64,000 bases of DNA from Rhizobiaceae bacterium. GTDB taxonomy: Bacteria; Pseudomonadota; Alphaproteobacteria; Rhizobiales; Rhizobiaceae. Made by a program: the position numbers and the translations under genes. The DNA lies in contig JAMLJC010000001.1 of assembly GCA_023953845.1 (NCBI GenBank), positions 4,288,501 through 4,352,500 on the forward strand. The letters run 5' to 3'. How positions within the stretch are numbered: the stretch's first letter is position 1; the number at the start of each line of letters is the position of its first letter. Positions 42,660 through 53,137 of the stretch are shown one piece after another. The notes below the pieces were generated by a model. The model saw nothing but the letters and a program-made list of their open reading frames with translations, made no database searches and had not been told where the DNA came from.

Positions 42660-43727
42660 ATGGCGCGCATCGATCTCGACCACATACGTCACGCCTACGG
42701 CTCCAATCCCGGGCCTGACGCGGTTTACGCGCTCAAGGAAGTGCACCACACCTTCGAGGACGGCGGCGCCTATGCGCTGCTCGGACCGTCGGGCTGCGGA
42801 AAGACGACCCTGCTCAATATCATTTCGGGTCTGCTGCATCCGTCGCACGGCCGCCTGCTTTTCAACGATCAGGACGTCACCGACCTCTCCACGCAGCAGC
42901 GCAATATCGCGCAGGTGTTCCAGTTTCCGGTCATCTACGACACCATGACCGTCTACGACAATCTCGCCTTCCCGCTGCGCAATCGCGGCGTGCCGGAGGC
43001 CGATGTCGATCGCAAGGTACGCGAGACGCTGGATATGATCGATCTTGCGAGCTGGGCAAAGCGCAAGGCGAGGGGACTCACTGCCGATCAGAAACAGAAG
43101 ATCTCGCTCGGTCGCGGGCTGGTGCGCTCGGACGTCAACGCCATCCTCTTCGATGAGCCGCTGACCGTCATCGATCCGCATATGAAATGGGTGCTGCGCT
43201 CCCAGTTGAAGCAGCTTCACCGCCGCTTCGGCTACACGATGGTCTATGTCACGCATGACCAGACCGAGGCGCTCACCTTCGCCGAGCACGTCGTCGTCAT
43301 GTATGACGGCCAGATCGTGCAGATCGGCACGCCGGCCGAGCTGTTCGAGCGGCCGCGCCATACCTTCGTCGGCTATTTCATCGGCTCCCCCGGCATGAAC
43401 GTGCTGCCGGTCGAGATCGAGGGCCGTGACGCCGTGATCGGCAGCCAGCGGATTGGACTTCCCGGCGCGCCGAAGGCCGCGACAAGCCCGGACGAACTCG
43501 GCATCCGCCCCGAATATGTGCGTGTCGGCGCCGAGGGCATGCCGATCTCCATCCGCAAGGTGGAGGATATCGGTCGCCAGAAAATCGTACGCGCCAGCCT
43601 CGAAGGACGCGAGATCGCGGCGATCGTCGGCGAGGACCAGAGCATTCCGGCGGACCCGAAAGTGGCCTTCGATCCGGCCGGCATCAACCTCTATGCCGGT
43701 TCCTGGCGCGTCGAGATGGAGCGTTAG
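42660..43727 (+). CDS. glpT: Glycerol ABC transporter ATP-binding protein GlpT
   Basis: A 355-residue ATPase. Walker A is GPSGCGKTT (42-50), Walker B ILFDEPL with Glu166, and the switch His199 is present in YVTHDQTEAL. The ABC signature is degenerate: LTADQ (140-144) stands where LSGGQ is expected. This complements the defect in GlpS. The name follows the R. leguminosarum glpSTPQUV system and is unrelated to the E. coli GlpT antiporter. The ATG at 42660 fits the GAGAGGTC site; the longer frame to 42516 overlaps glpS. Confidence 0.93.
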   Translation: MARIDLDHIRHAYGSNPGPDAVYALKEVHHTFEDGGAYALLGPSGCGKTTLLNIISGLLHPSHGRLLFNDQDVTDLSTQQRNIAQVFQFPVIYDTMTVYDNLAFPLRNRGVPEADVDRKVRETLDMIDLASWAKRKARGLTADQKQKISLGRGLVRSDVNAILFDEPLTVIDPHMKWVLRSQLKQLHRRFGYTMVYVTHDQTEALTFAEHVVVMYDGQIVQIGTPAELFERPRHTFVGYFIGSPGMNVLPVEIEGRDAVIGSQRIGLPGAPKAATSPDELGIRPEYVRVGAEGMPISIRKVEDIGRQKIVRASLEGREIAAIVGEDQSIPADPKVAFDPAGINLYAGSWRVEMER

Positions 43728-43729
43728 CC

Positions 43730-44609
43730 ATGGACAAGCCGTGGAACAACAGAGCGTGGTCCATGGTGCTGCCGGTGCTCGTGCTGGTGGCGTTCTCGGC
43801 GGTCATCCCGCTGATGACGGTCGTGAACTATTCGGTTCAGGACACTTTTGGGAACAATCAGTTCTTCTGGGCGGGCACCGAGTGGTTCGAGGATGTGCTC
43901 GGCTCCGATCGCTTCTGGCAGGCCATGGGCCGCAACCTCGTCTTTTCCTTCATCATCCTCGCCATCGAGATCCCGCTCGGCATCTTCATCGCCTTGAACA
44001 TGCCGAAATCCGGATGGGGCGTACCGGTCTGCCTTGTGCTGATGGCGCTGCCGCTGCTCATTCCGTGGAATGTCGTCGGCACGATCTGGCAGGTCTTCGG
44101 GCGCAACGACATCGGCCTGCTCGGCTATTACGTCAATGCGATGGGCATCGATTTCAACTATGTCCGCGACACCTATGACGCGTGGTTCATCGTCATCCTG
44201 ATGGATGTCTGGCACTGGACCAGCCTCGTCGTGCTGCTCTGCTACGCCGGTCTCGTCTCGATACCCGACGCCTATTATCAGGCGGCGAAGATCGACGGCG
44301 CCTCGCGCTGGGCGGTATTCCGCTACATCCAGTTGCCTAAAATGAACCGCGTGCTGCTCATCGCCGTTCTGCTGCGCTTCATGGACTCGTTCATGATCTA
44401 CACCGAGCCCTTCGTGGTGACGGGCGGCGGGCCGGGCAATTCGACGACCTTCCTGTCCATCGATTTGGTCAAGACCGCGCTCGGCCAGTTCGACCTCGGC
44501 CCGGCGGCTGCGATGTCGATCATCTACTTCCTGATCATCCTGCTGCTGTCGTGGGTCTTCTACACGGTCATGACCAATGTCGGGGCGGATCGGACGAAGG
44601 AGGGCGGCC

Positions 44610-44617
<8 letters not shown>
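43730..44617 (+). CDS. glpP: Glycerol ABC transporter permease GlpP
   Basis: A 295-residue MalF-type permease with six TM segments. The N-terminal VLPVLVLVAFSAVIPLMTV, the FYVNAMG-like loop before helix 3, and the EAA loop YYQAAKIDGASRWAVFRYI are typical of sugar-alcohol importers. It starts 2 bp after glpT and overlaps glpQ by 8 bp. Confidence 0.92.
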
Positions 44618-45532
<915 letters not shown>

Positions 45533-45536
<4 letters not shown>

Positions 45537-45943
45537 TGACCGCCACACGCCGTTGGCAGCTTCCCCTCATTGTCGTTCTCGTGGCCTATGCCGTTCTGGC
45601 AGGCCTGCTCGCGGCCGTGGTTCCTGTCAAGAACGAGGCACGCGACTGGACCGCGCCATTGATCAACGGCGGCTGGATGGCGTGGACCTTCCCGACGGCG
45701 CTGTTCTTCCTGACGATCTTCCTGCTGCTCGCCCTGATGGCGGTGTGGGAATATGCCTCGCCCGGCGGCAATCCGCGGGTTGGGATTCTCCACTTCGAGA
45801 CGACGCGCGGCGATCGTCTCTTCATTTCGCTGCTCGGCAGCGCCTTCATCCATCTCGCATGGCTGGGTCTTGTCGGACCCAGCCTGTGGTGGGCTCTCGC
45901 TCTATCGATCGTCTACGCCGTGGGGGTGTTTCGATACGTCTAG
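45533..45943 (+). CDS. glpU: DUF2160 membrane protein GlpU
   Basis: A 136-residue protein with about four TM segments (near residues 9-30, 46-70, 95-115 and 116-133) and the central GGWMAWTFPTALFFLTIFLL. It matches the small DUF2160 protein found in every glpSTPQUV locus I recall; its role in transport is unclear. The ATGs at 45533 and 45536 both overlap the glpQ stop. Confidence 0.88.
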
Positions 45944-46023
45944 GGAGGGAATGAGTTGGAGCGGCCGCGTGCCGGCGACCGCTCCGATCGCACTTGAAAC
46001 CTGATAACTGTGGAGGAAACGAA

Positions 46024-47748
46024 ATGCGACGGCAGCTTCTAGCATCAACGACGGCCCTCATTCTACTGGCAGGCGCGGGCAGCGCCTATGCCGGGATGGA
46101 CGAGGCCAAGGCCTTCCTGGACAAGGAAATCGGCGACATGTCGACCCTCGACCGCGCCGCGCAGGAAGCCGAAATGCAATGGTTCATCGATGCGGCAAAG
46201 CCCTTTGCCGGCATGGATATCAAGGTCGTTTCGGAAACGATCACGACGCACTCCTATGAGTCCGAAGTGCTGGCGCCGGCTTTCTCCGCCATCACCGGCA
46301 TCAAGGTCACCCACGACCTGATCCAGGAAGGCGACGTGGTCGAGAAGATTCAGACCCAGATGCAGACGGGCGAGAATCTTTACGACGCATGGGTGAACGA
46401 CTCGGACCTCATCGGCACGCACTGGCGCTACCAGCAGGTGCGCAACCTCACCGACTTCATGGCCAACGAAGGCAAGGACGTCACCAATCCGAATCTCGAC
46501 CTCGCCGACTTCATCGGCACGTCCTTCACCACCGCGCCGGACGGCAAGCTCTACCAGCTTCCCGACCAGCAGTTCGCGAACCTCTACTGGTTCCGCTACG
46601 ACTGGTTCAACGACGAGAAGAACAAGGCCGACTTCAAGGCGAAATACGGCTACGATCTCGGCGTTCCGGTCAACTGGTCGGCCTATGAGGACATCGCCGA
46701 GTTCTTCACCGGCCGCGAGATCGACGGCAAGAAGGTCTACGGCCATATGGACTACGGCAAGAAGGACCCGTCGCTCGGCTGGCGCTTTACCGATGCCTGG
46801 CTCTCCATGGCCGGCAATGGCGACAAGGGCATCCCGAACGGCAAGCCGGTCGACGAGTGGGGCATCAAGGTCGACGAGAATTCTCGGCCGGTCGGCTCCT
46901 GCGTCGCGCGCGGCGGCGACACCAACGGTCCTGCGGCGGTCTATTCCATCGAAAAGTATCTCGAGTGGATGAAAGCCTATGCCCCCGCGTCGGCGCAGGG
47001 CATGACCTTCTCCGAATCCGGACCGGTGCCGAGCCAGGGCGAGATCGCCCAGCAGATGTTCACCTACACCGCCTTCACGGCGGATTTCGTGAAGGAGGGC
47101 CTGCCGGTCGTGAATGCGGACGGCACGCCGAAGTGGCGCTTCGCTCCGAGCCCGCACGGCGTCTACTGGAAGGACGGCATGAAGCTCGGCTATCAGGACG
47201 TGGGTTCCTGGACGCTGATGAAGTCGACGCCGGACGACCGCGCCAAGGCCGCCTGGCTTTATGCGCAGTTCGTCACCTCCAAGACCGTCGACGTCAAGAA
47301 GAGCCATGTCGGTCTCACCTTGATCCGCCAGTCGAGCATCGATCATCAGAGCTTCACCGAGCGCGCGCCGAAGCTTGGCGGACTGATCGAGTTCTATCGT
47401 TCGCCGGCCCGCGTGCAGTGGTCGCCGACCGGTACGAACATTCCCGACTATCCGAAGCTCGCGCAGCTCTGGTGGCAGGCGATCGGCGATGCCTCGTCGG
47501 GCGCCAAGACCGCGCAGGAGGCGATGGACTCGCTCTGCGCCGAGCAGGAAAAGGTGCTGGAGCGTCTGGAACGCGCCGGCGTGCAGGGCGACATCGGGCC
47601 GAAGCTCGCCGAGGAGCACGATCTCGAATACTGGAACAAGGATGCGGTCGCCAAGGGCAACCTCGCGCCGCAGCTCAAGATCGAGAACGAGAAGGAAAAG
47701 CCGGTCACCGTCAACTATGACGAACTGGTGAAGAGCTGGCAGAAGTAA
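46024..47748 (+). CDS. glpV: Glycerol ABC transporter periplasmic binding protein GlpV
   Basis: A 574-residue family 1 binding protein with signal peptide MRRQLLASTTALILLAGAGS ending AYAG. The conserved DIKVVSETITTHSYESEVL, YDAWVNDSDLIGTHWRYQQ and QLPDQQFANLYWFRYDWF match the large binding proteins of this importer. The ATG at 46024 has GGAGGAAAC upstream. It should capture glycerol (or related polyols) in the periplasm. Confidence 0.92.
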   Translation: MRRQLLASTTALILLAGAGSAYAGMDEAKAFLDKEIGDMSTLDRAAQEAEMQWFIDAAKPFAGMDIKVVSETITTHSYESEVLAPAFSAITGIKVTHDLIQEGDVVEKIQTQMQTGENLYDAWVNDSDLIGTHWRYQQVRNLTDFMANEGKDVTNPNLDLADFIGTSFTTAPDGKLYQLPDQQFANLYWFRYDWFNDEKNKADFKAKYGYDLGVPVNWSAYEDIAEFFTGREIDGKKVYGHMDYGKKDPSLGWRFTDAWLSMAGNGDKGIPNGKPVDEWGIKVDENSRPVGSCVARGGDTNGPAAVYSIEKYLEWMKAYAPASAQGMTFSESGPVPSQGEIAQQMFTYTAFTADFVKEGLPVVNADGTPKWRFAPSPHGVYWKDGMKLGYQDVGSWTLMKSTPDDRAKAAWLYAQFVTSKTVDVKKSHVGLTLIRQSSIDHQSFTERAPKLGGLIEFYRSPARVQWSPTGTNIPDYPKLAQLWWQAIGDASSGAKTAQEAMDSLCAEQEKVLERLERAGVQGDIGPKLAEEHDLEYWNKDAVAKGNLAPQLKIENEKEKPVTVNYDELVKSWQK

Positions 47749-47773
47749 TCCTTTCGGAACTCGCCAATACCGG

Positions 47774-47794
47774 GGAGGCGGCCTTGCCGCCTCC
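47774..47794 (+). promoter_or_regulatory. GC-rich hairpin between glpV and glpK
   Basis: GGAGGCGG and CCGCCTCC form a perfect 8-bp stem with a 5-base loop in the 67-bp gap. No U-run follows. It may stabilise the abundant binding-protein mRNA or reduce read-through into glpK. Confidence 0.5.
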
Positions 47795-47815
47795 TCTCCA
47801 TGTCAGGAGGCCTGA

Positions 47816-49306
47816 ATGACCGGTTTCGTGCTCGCCATCGACCAGGGCACCACCTCCAGCCGCGCCATCGTGTTCGACCGCGACATGAAGGTGGCGGGTG
47901 TCGGCCAGAAGGAGTTCAGGCAGCATTTTCCGGCTTCCGGCTGGGTCGAGCACGATCCGGAGGAAATCTGGTCGACGGTGCTGGAAACCTGCCGCAAGGC
48001 GCTGTCCACGGCGGATATCAAGGCATCTGACGTCGCTGCCATCGGCATCACCAACCAGCGCGAGACCGTGGTCATCTGGGACAAGGCCACCGGCAAGCCG
48101 ATCCACAACGCCATCGTCTGGCAGGACCGGCGCACCGCGCCGCTCTGCGCCAAGCTCAAGAAGCAAGACCTCGAAGCGAAATTCACGAAAAAGACCGGCC
48201 TGCTGCTCGACCCGTATTTTTCCGGCACCAAGATCGCGTGGCTGCTGGACAAGGTGAAGGGCGCCCGCCGCCGCGCCGAGAACGGCGAACTGCTCGTCGG
48301 CACCATCGACAGCTTTCTGATCTGGCGGCTGACCGGCGGCAAGGTGCACGCCACCGATGCCACCAACGCCTCGCGCACGTTGATCTACAATATAGAGACG
48401 AACCGATGGGACGCGGAGCTCCTGAAGATCCTGCGCATACCGGAAGCGATGCTGCCGCAGGTCAAGGATTGTGCCGCCGATTATGGCCGCACGGAGCAAT
48501 CGCTCCTCGGAGCCGAAATCCCCATTCTCGGCGTTGCCGGCGACCAGCAGGCGGCGACCATCGGTCAGGCCTGTTTCAAGCCGGGCATGATGAAATCGAC
48601 TTACGGCACCGGCTGCTTCGCGCTGCTGAACACCGGCGCCGACATCGTGCGTTCGAAGAACCGGCTGCTGACGACGATCGCCTATCGCCTGAATGGCAAG
48701 ACCACCTATGCGCTGGAAGGCTCGATCTTCATCGCCGGCGCCGCCGTGCAATGGCTCCGCGACGGGCTGCGCGTTATCGGTCGCGCTGACCAGACGGGTG
48801 AGATGGCCGCGCTCGCCGATCCCTCGCAGGACGTCTATCTGGTTCCGGCCTTCGTCGGGCTGGGGGCGCCGCATTGGGACGCCGAGGCGCGGGGCGCGAT
48901 GTTCGGCCTGACCCGGAACACCGGTCCCGCCGAATTCGCGCGAGCCGCGCTGGAGGCGGTGGCCTACCAGACGCGCGACCTGCTTGACGCCATGAAGAAG
49001 GACTGGAAGGGCGGCTCGGCGAAAACGGTGCTGCGCGTCGATGGCGGCATGGTCGCGTCTGACTGGACCATGCAGTGCCTTGCCGACATACTCGACGCGG
49101 CCGTGGACAGGCCGACGATCCTTGAAACCACGGCTCTCGGGGCGGCATGGCTCGCCGGCTCCCGGGCCGGCGTATGGCCGAAGGCTGCTGAATTCTCCCG
49201 GAAATGGGCGCTCGACCAGAGGTTCCAGCCGGCGATGGACGAGAAGACACGCGGCCGCAAGCTCAAGGGCTGGCGTGATGCGGTGCGGCGCACGCTTTCC
49301 GCGTGA
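47816..49306 (+). CDS. glpK: Glycerol kinase
   Basis: A 496-residue FGGY kinase phosphorylating glycerol to glycerol-3-phosphate. The N-terminal AIDQGTTSSRAIVFDRDMK, YGTGCFALLNTGADIV, ALEGSIFIAGAAVQWLRDGL and the C-terminal LRVDGGMVASDWTMQ are diagnostic. GTCAGGAGG precedes the ATG. With GlpD and the importer it completes a glycerol uptake and catabolism route. Confidence 0.96.
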   Translation: MTGFVLAIDQGTTSSRAIVFDRDMKVAGVGQKEFRQHFPASGWVEHDPEEIWSTVLETCRKALSTADIKASDVAAIGITNQRETVVIWDKATGKPIHNAIVWQDRRTAPLCAKLKKQDLEAKFTKKTGLLLDPYFSGTKIAWLLDKVKGARRRAENGELLVGTIDSFLIWRLTGGKVHATDATNASRTLIYNIETNRWDAELLKILRIPEAMLPQVKDCAADYGRTEQSLLGAEIPILGVAGDQQAATIGQACFKPGMMKSTYGTGCFALLNTGADIVRSKNRLLTTIAYRLNGKTTYALEGSIFIAGAAVQWLRDGLRVIGRADQTGEMAALADPSQDVYLVPAFVGLGAPHWDAEARGAMFGLTRNTGPAEFARAALEAVAYQTRDLLDAMKKDWKGGSAKTVLRVDGGMVASDWTMQCLADILDAAVDRPTILETTALGAAWLAGSRAGVWPKAAEFSRKWALDQRFQPAMDEKTRGRKLKGWRDAVRRTLSA

Positions 49307-49321
49307 ACAACATCCCAGAAA

Positions 49322-49344
49322 GAAGGCCCGATGAGCGGGCCTTC
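49322..49344. terminator. Bidirectional terminator between glpK and the BA14K gene
   Basis: GAAGGCCCG and CGGGCCTTC form a 9-bp stem with a 5-base loop between convergent genes. On the minus strand it is followed by a CTTTCT-type pyrimidine run; on the plus strand the tail is weaker. Confidence 0.65.
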
Positions 49345-49368
49345 GATCCGGCTTGGTCGTAACCGCGA

Positions 49369-49935
49369 TCAGCTATAGGGCGAATAGCACTGCTTGCGCG
49401 GGCCGTTGTAAGGCTGGAACGTGTTGTCCGAAGCCCTGTAGGAGCGATAGCGGTTGTAGCACCACTGGGTGTGCGCGCTGCCGCCGTCACGATAGATGAC
49501 GCGCGGCTGGTTCAACGTGTTGCCGATCACCGCGCCTGCGGTGAAGGCAGCCAGCGGGAACCACCAGCCATTGTTGTGACGGCGATAACCCTTACGCCAC
49601 TCGCGGTAGCCGCGATGGCCGTTCCAGTAGCGATAGTTGCCGCGATCACGCCAGCGCGCATCATTGCGCCAACTGTTGTTGCCTCGCCACTGCCGATCGC
49701 CGCGTCGCCATTCACCGCGAAACTCACGTTGGTTCGGCACGCCAAGACCGTGTTCAGGATTGCCGCCGCGCCGCTGGCCACGGGGTATCCAGATGCGCTC
49801 CTGCACCTTGATGGCGTCGTTCGCCTGGGGTACGGACGGCTGAACCACCGGCGCGGCATTCATCGGCACCGCCGATGCCGCGACCATCGAAAGACTCATC
49901 GCGGCGGCCATCAGACCGGAAAAAAGTTTTTTCAT
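49369..49935 (-). CDS. BA14K family protein
   Basis: A 188-residue secreted protein. The signal peptide (KKLFSGLMAAAMSLSMVAAS) ends near ASAVPMNA. A region rich in Trp, Arg and Asn repeats (GNNSWRNDARWRDRGNYRYW) leads to a hydrophobic AAFTAGAVIGNTLN and the C-terminal Cys motif QWCYNRYRSYRASDNTFQPY, the BA14K hallmark described in Brucella. The ATG at 49935 has CGAGGAGAT upstream. Its function is not established; envelope-associated. Confidence 0.9.
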   Translation of the reverse strand: MKKLFSGLMAAAMSLSMVAASAVPMNAAPVVQPSVPQANDAIKVQERIWIPRGQRRGGNPEHGLGVPNQREFRGEWRRGDRQWRGNNSWRNDARWRDRGNYRYWNGHRGYREWRKGYRRHNNGWWFPLAAFTAGAVIGNTLNQPRVIYRDGGSAHTQWCYNRYRSYRASDNTFQPYNGPRKQCYSPYS

Positions 49936-50018
49936 CTCGGATCTCCTCGAGAAATTCGAACAATCCCTTCCAGAACTCAATATAGGGTGCAAGGTTCCGA
50001 AAACCGACTCCTTGCCGC

Positions 50019-51032
50019 TCAATTTTCCGACACACCCGCGTCTGCGAAAGTCGCCATGCCACTATGGCATGCAGCGGCCGAGCGCAGGATATGCACCGCG
50101 AGGCAAGCGCCGGAAGCTTCGCCGAGACGCATTCTCATTTCAAGGATCGGACTCAACCCGATCTTTTCGAGCAGGCGCGTGTGTCCAGCCTCGGCCGACC
50201 GATGCGCCGCCTGCGCGTGGTCGAGACCGCCTGTCGCCAGCAATCCGAGCGGCGCCACGGCTGCGGTTGACACGAAACCGTCGACCAACACGGCCGCACC
50301 CTTGTGCCGTGCGGCGAGAGCAGCGCCGAACATCGCCGCCAGTTCCCGCCCGCCAACCCGGCGCAACACCTCCAGAGGGTCACGCAACGCATCCCCGTGA
50401 CGGGCGATCGCGGCGTCCACCACATCGGCCTTCCGCTTGAGTCCGGCATCGTCGACCCCCGTGCCGCGACCGACCCAATCCGTCCCGTCTCCGCCGAACA
50501 GCGCAGCCGCCACCGCCGCCGCCGTTGTCGTGTTGCCGATGCCCATTTCTCCGATACAGAGGAGTTGCGTCCCGGTCGAAAGCGCCTCGTAGCCTGTCGA
50601 GACCGCCTTCAGGAAATCCGCTTCCGACATGGCCGGCGCTTCGGTAAAATCCGCCGTAGGGCGCTCCACCTCCAGCGCGATCACCTTCAGTTCCGCACCG
50701 GCGGCCTTTGCCAATTGGTTGATCGCCGCACCACCCGCCGCGAAATTCGCCACCATCTGCGCCGTCACTTCGGCCGGAAAGGCGGAAACGCCGCGTCTCG
50801 TGATGCCGTGCGAGCCGGCGAACACCAGGACTTCGACCTTTTCCAGCGTCGGGATCGCCTTTCCCTGCCACCGCGCGAGCCACACGGCCAGATCCTCCAG
50901 CCGCCCGAGGCTGCCCTGCGGCTTGGTCAGCGTGCCTTGGCGCGCCAGCGCTTGCGATGCCGCATCTTCGTTTCCGGCCGGCATATTGGCGCAGGCCTCG
51001 CGTAGCGCGGCCATGGTTTCGAATGCGGGCAC
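50019..51032 (-). CDS. cobT: Nicotinate-nucleotide-dimethylbenzimidazole phosphoribosyltransferase
   Basis: A 337-residue enzyme that activates dimethylbenzimidazole as alpha-ribazole phosphate for the lower ligand of B12. Motifs are GSLGRLEDLAVWLARWQ, VFAGSHGI, CIGEMGIGNTTTAAAV and the C-terminal MRLGEASGACLAV with the general base Glu. The GTG at 51032 has an AAGGAGA site, better than the TTG of the longest frame. It ends the cobA-cobB-cobV-cobT transcript. Confidence 0.95.
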   Translation of the reverse strand: MPAFETMAALREACANMPAGNEDAASQALARQGTLTKPQGSLGRLEDLAVWLARWQGKAIPTLEKVEVLVFAGSHGITRRGVSAFPAEVTAQMVANFAAGGAAINQLAKAAGAELKVIALEVERPTADFTEAPAMSEADFLKAVSTGYEALSTGTQLLCIGEMGIGNTTTAAAVAAALFGGDGTDWVGRGTGVDDAGLKRKADVVDAAIARHGDALRDPLEVLRRVGGRELAAMFGAALAARHKGAAVLVDGFVSTAAVAPLGLLATGGLDHAQAAHRSAEAGHTRLLEKIGLSPILEMRMRLGEASGACLAVHILRSAAACHSGMATFADAGVSEN

Positions 51033-51054
51033 GGGCGATCTCCTTGGCAAACGG

Positions 51055-51813
51055 CTATGAATGAAGGGACAGGGCGACCAGCAACACGATGATCTCGCTG
51101 CCCTGCTGCAACGTGCCGAGCACGTCGCCTGTCTGGCCGCCGATCTGGCGTTCGCTGAGCGATTTCAGCAACAGGAACCATACGACCAGCACGGCGGCCG
51201 AAAGCAGCGCTGCGAAAGGGCCAAGCGCCAGCAGCCCGACCAAGCCGAGAGCAGCGGCGAGCAGGCTCGTGTTGAAGGAAACCGTGCCCGCGTTCGCCGA
51301 TAAGCCAGTGGCGCGGGCAGGCGGCAGCACGGTCATCATCGCCGGCATGATGCTACGCGAAGCCATGTGCACGGCGACGAATAGCGCGAACATGGAAATC
51401 GACCCCGACAGGGCCGCGAGCGCCGACCAGCGCACCAGCACCGTGAGAAGCAGCGCCAGCACGCCGAACGTGCCGATGCGGCTGTCCTTCATGATCTCCA
51501 GCTTGCGCTCGCGCGTCGCACCGCCTCCAAAACCATCCGCGACATCGGCAAGGCCATCCTCATGCAGGCAGCCGGTCACCAGCATGGTCGTGGCGAGCGC
51601 TATCGCCGCCGCGATTTCGGGAGGCAGGTTCAGCCACGATGCAATGCCGAACGCGCAGGCGCCGACGACACCGACGAGAATGCCCACAAGCGGCACGGCC
51701 CAGACGGCATCGGCCAGCCGCCTGTCCGTGATGCCGCCTGCCGGAATACGCGTGAAAAAACCGACGCAAAGGAGCGTGTCGCCGAGAATAGTCGCGAACA
51801 GCCCCGGCTTCAC
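51055..51813 (-). CDS. cobV: Adenosylcobinamide-GDP ribazoletransferase (cobalamin synthase)
   Basis: A 252-residue polytopic membrane protein (CobS in enteric naming) joining adenosylcobinamide-GDP and alpha-ribazole. Motifs are GFFTRIPAGG, TGCLHEDGLADVADGFGGG and RERKLEIMKDSRIGTFG. The GTG at 51813 lies one base after the cobB stop and has GAGG upstream; a GTG at 51861 inside cobB is less likely. Note that cobT here and CobS naming differ between pathways. Confidence 0.93.
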   Translation of the reverse strand: MKPGLFATILGDTLLCVGFFTRIPAGGITDRRLADAVWAVPLVGILVGVVGACAFGIASWLNLPPEIAAAIALATTMLVTGCLHEDGLADVADGFGGGATRERKLEIMKDSRIGTFGVLALLLTVLVRWSALAALSGSISMFALFVAVHMASRSIMPAMMTVLPPARATGLSANAGTVSFNTSLLAAALGLVGLLALGPFAALLSAAVLVVWFLLLKSLSERQIGGQTGDVLGTLQQGSEIIVLLVALSLHS

Positions 51814-51814
51814 C

Positions 51815-53137
51815 TCAGCCTCGCGCAATCGCGTGGAAGAAGCTGCCAGTGACGTGCCCACGCCGCCCGCCGGCCGGCCCGAGCGGTTTGCCGAGCCCGT
51901 CGGCCAGTTCGACTAGCGGCTCGTCGCTGCCGGCTGAGACCACGCTGGCATAGTGGAATTCATGTCCCCGGATCGTATCGCCCTGTCGGCCGAGCGCGCA
52001 ATCGGCCAGAAGCGTCGCCTGCCGATAGCCGAGGTTCATCTTGCGCTTGGCGAAGCTCGTCGCATGCCCAAGCAAGTCGAGCATTTCGTGCGTCTTGCCG
52101 CCCGCATCCTCGATCGAAGCACCGAGCGCCATGTAGCCGCCGCACTCGCCATGCACCGGCTTGGTCTCCGCGAATTTCCTCACACCGGTCCGGAATTTCT
52201 CCGCTTCCGCCAGCCGCTCGCCGTGGAGTTCGGGATAACCGCCGGGCAGCCAGCAGACATCGCAACCCGGGGCAGGGGCTTCGTCGGCCAGCGGCGAGAA
52301 GAAGGCGAGTTCCGCGCCCTTCGCGCGCCAGATCGATTGCAGATGCGGGTAAAGGAAGCCGAACGCCGCATCGTTTGCCAGCGCGATGCGCTGGCCGGGC
52401 GGGTTGATCGTCTCGGGCGGCACATCCTTGCTTCCGCCGATATGCGCGAAAGGCGCGGCGGCGGCAACGATGCGGTCGAGATCGAGCGACTTTTCCATGA
52501 CATCGGCCAGCCGGTCGATGAATGCGTCGAGTGCAGAATGTTCCCGCGCCTGCACCAGTCCGAGATGCCGCTCCGGCAGTTCCATATCCGGGTTGCGCAT
52601 CACCGTTCCGAGCACCGGCAGGCCGATCGCCTCGACCGCATCGGCGCATTGCGCGCGATGACGCTCGCTCGCCACCTTGTTGAGCACGACGCCGGCAATC
52701 CGCACCTGCGGATCGTAGACCGCAAACCCCTTGGCAACGGCGGCCGCCGTCCGCGACTGGCCGGAGACGTCGAGCACCAGCACTGTCGGCAGCCAGAAGC
52801 GGGCCGCAATATCCGCCGCTGCGCCGGAACGGCGCTTGCCCGCCTCGATGCCGTCGAAAAGGCCCATCGCACTTTCCGCGATGATGATGTCTGCGTCTGC
52901 GCTCAGGCCTGCCGCCAGATGGTCGAGCAATGCCGGCGCCATCGCCCAGCTGTCGAGGTTGACGCCCGGCCGGCCCGTCGCTGCGGCATGGAACTCCGGA
53001 TCGATATAGTCCGGGCCGGATTTCGCGCCGCGCACCCTGATGCCGCGTCGGGCGAGCGCTCGCAGCAGGCCGATGGTGACGCTGGTCTTGCCGGAACCGG
53101 AGCGCGGCGCGCCGATGATGAGACCACGCGCCGTCAT
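51815..53137 (-). CDS. cobB: Hydrogenobyrinic acid a,c-diamide synthase
   Basis: A 440-residue ATP-dependent amidase with glutamine amidotransferase domain. The P-loop-like IGAPRSGSGKTSVTIGLLRA is at the N-terminus, KSGPDYIDPEFH follows, and the C-terminal GATase has the nucleophile in VHGECGGYMALG and the His in GHEFHYAS. It uses glutamine to amidate side chains a and c before cobalt insertion. The ATG overlaps the cobA stop. Confidence 0.95.
   Translation of the reverse strand: MTARGLIIGAPRSGSGKTSVTIGLLRALARRGIRVRGAKSGPDYIDPEFHAAATGRPGVNLDSWAMAPALLDHLAAGLSADADIIIAESAMGLFDGIEAGKRRSGAAADIAARFWLPTVLVLDVSGQSRTAAAVAKGFAVYDPQVRIAGVVLNKVASERHRAQCADAVEAIGLPVLGTVMRNPDMELPERHLGLVQAREHSALDAFIDRLADVMEKSLDLDRIVAAAAPFAHIGGSKDVPPETINPPGQRIALANDAAFGFLYPHLQSIWRAKGAELAFFSPLADEAPAPGCDVCWLPGGYPELHGERLAEAEKFRTGVRKFAETKPVHGECGGYMALGASIEDAGGKTHEMLDLLGHATSFAKRKMNLGYRQATLLADCALGRQGDTIRGHEFHYASVVSAGSDEPLVELADGLGKPLGPAGGRRGHVTGSFFHAIARG

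Noticed and set aside
46063..47619. 518-codon minus-strand frame opposite glpV
   Set aside because: Shadow of the binding-protein gene, with Leu/Val/Arg-biased composition and no recognisable domain.
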